NCBI GenBank assembly: GCA_016213595.1
Contig: JACRAA010000341.1
Location: 1 to 5,432 of the forward strand
DNA: 5,432 bases
Reading direction: 5' to 3'
Source of the DNA: Actinomycetota bacterium
Lineage (GTDB): Bacteria; Actinomycetota; Actinomycetes; Propionibacteriales; Propionibacteriaceae
The notes under the pieces are model-generated. The model saw nothing but the letters and a program-made list of their open reading frames with translations. It searched no databases and was not told the DNA's origin. This document shows positions 4,899-5,432 of the stretch, piece by piece (positions within the stretch are counted from its first letter, which is position 1; each line of letters opens with the position of its first letter). Made by a program: the position numbers and the translations under genes.

Positions 4899-5432
4899 CG
4901 CGGCCTCCTGACGGACACGGCGTTCGCGTGCGCGGGCAGGTTCTCGGCGAGCGCGAACCGCTCGACGCCGTCGGCGAGGGCGAGCAGGGCGGCCTCGTCG
5001 TAGGCGATGACGTGGACGCTCCGGCGGAAGCTCGCGACGGTGAGGCCCGAGGAGTGGCGAGCGGCGGCGGCGGTCGGCAGGACGTGCGTCGAGCCGGCGG
5101 AGTAGTCGCCGAGCGAGACCGGCGCGTACGGCCCGACGAAGATCGCCCCGGCGTTGCGGACGCGGGCCGCGACACCGGCGGCGTCGGCTGTCTGGATCTC
5201 GAGGTGCTCCGCGGCGTAGGCGTCGACGACGTCGATGCCCTGGTCGAGGTCGCGGACGAGCACGATGCCCGACTGCTCGCCGGTGAGCGCGGTCCGGACG
5301 CGTACGGCGTGCAGCGTCGCGGCCGCCATCGGCTCGAGCGCCGCGTCGACGTTATCCGCGAGCGTCACCGAGTCGGTGACGAGTACGGATCCCGCCATGG
5401 GGTCGTGCTCCGCCTGGCTCAGCAGGTCGTCA
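4895..5432 (-). CDS. hisD: Histidinol dehydrogenase HisD, C-terminal part (5' end outside window)
   Basis: HisD catalyses the last two steps of histidine synthesis: NAD-dependent, zinc-dependent oxidation of L-histidinol through histidinal to L-histidine, in the cytoplasm. The window holds about the last 178 residues of a protein usually near 430-440 residues. The frame is open to the right edge, so the true start is outside; the ATG at 5398 is internal, because conserved HisD sequence (DDLLSQAEHDP) precedes it. Numbering from the first complete codon (5431), the E. coli zinc ligands Q259, H262, D360 and H419 correspond to Q6, H9, D109 and H168. The catalytic pair E326-H327 corresponds to E75-H76 in AAEHLEIQT, and H367 to H116 in GDYSAGSTHVLPT. 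Spacing from the catalytic Glu to the later residues matches the E. coli enzyme exactly, so this end looks intact. The TGA stop overlaps the hisC ATG by four bases. Identification is firm. Confidence 0.97.
   Translation of the reverse strand, partial: DDLLSQAEHDPMAGSVLVTDSVTLADNVDAALEPMAAATLHAVRVRTALTGEQSGIVLVRDLDQGIDVVDAYAAEHLEIQTADAAGVAARVRNAGAIFVGPYAPVSLGDYSAGSTHVLPTAAAARHSSGLTVASFRRSVHVIAYDEAALLALADGVERFALAENLPAHANAVSVRRPR
4904..4909 (-). promoter_or_regulatory. Ribosome binding site of hisC
   Basis: A perfect AGGAGG lies inside the last codons of hisD, five bases before the hisC ATG at 4898-4896. It fixes the hisC start and sits just upstream of the ATGA overlap, the usual arrangement for stop-start re-initiation from hisD to hisC. 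Confidence 0.85.

Noticed and set aside
5396..5398. The ATG at 5398 as the start of a 167-residue protein
   Set aside because: Conserved HisD sequence, including the zinc ligands Gln and His of SQAEHD, continues in frame upstream to the window edge, so this Met is internal.

Overview
The window is a dense stretch of a high-GC actinobacterial genome. By eye it is about two thirds or more G+C, codon third positions are almost always G or C, GTG starts are common, and HisA has the actinobacterial PriA form. Every supportable gene lies on the minus strand, so biological order runs from the right edge (5432) to the left edge (1). I cannot place the organism below the phylum/class level from the sequence alone.

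Layout in reading order: the C-terminal part of hisD (5432-4895, 5' end outside the window); hisC (4898-3783); hisB (3746-3135); hisH (3138-2512); a likely small gene of 48 codons (2471-2325); hisA/priA (2315-1572); then a large open frame (1575-1, running off the left edge) for a fatty acyl-CoA reductase-like SDR enzyme. Four junctions are, or once were, 4-base start/stop overlaps: hisD/hisC ATGA, hisC/hisB ATGA now spread apart by a repeat, hisB/hisH GTGA, and hisA/reductase GTGA. The whole set therefore looks like one polycistronic, translationally coupled operon. I see no internal promoter or terminator.

The his genes cover several steps of histidine synthesis. HisH supplies ammonia to a HisF partner that is not in the window. 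PriA isomerises ProFAR and probably also serves tryptophan synthesis. HisB dehydrates imidazoleglycerol phosphate, HisC transaminates, and HisD makes the final histidinol-to-histidine oxidation. The reductase has no obvious role in histidine synthesis, yet it is coupled to priA where hisF often sits in related genomes.

The most unusual item is the hisC/hisB junction. A 20-bp unit carrying a Shine-Dalgarno sequence, an ATG and a TGA is present three times in perfect tandem register (3741-3800). It creates two successive seven-codon ORFs with the same peptide (MSMEGES), each joined by ATGA overlaps, between the hisC stop and the hisB start. The second point of interest is the unannotated-looking 48-codon ORF between hisH and priA, which has strong coding-type base composition.
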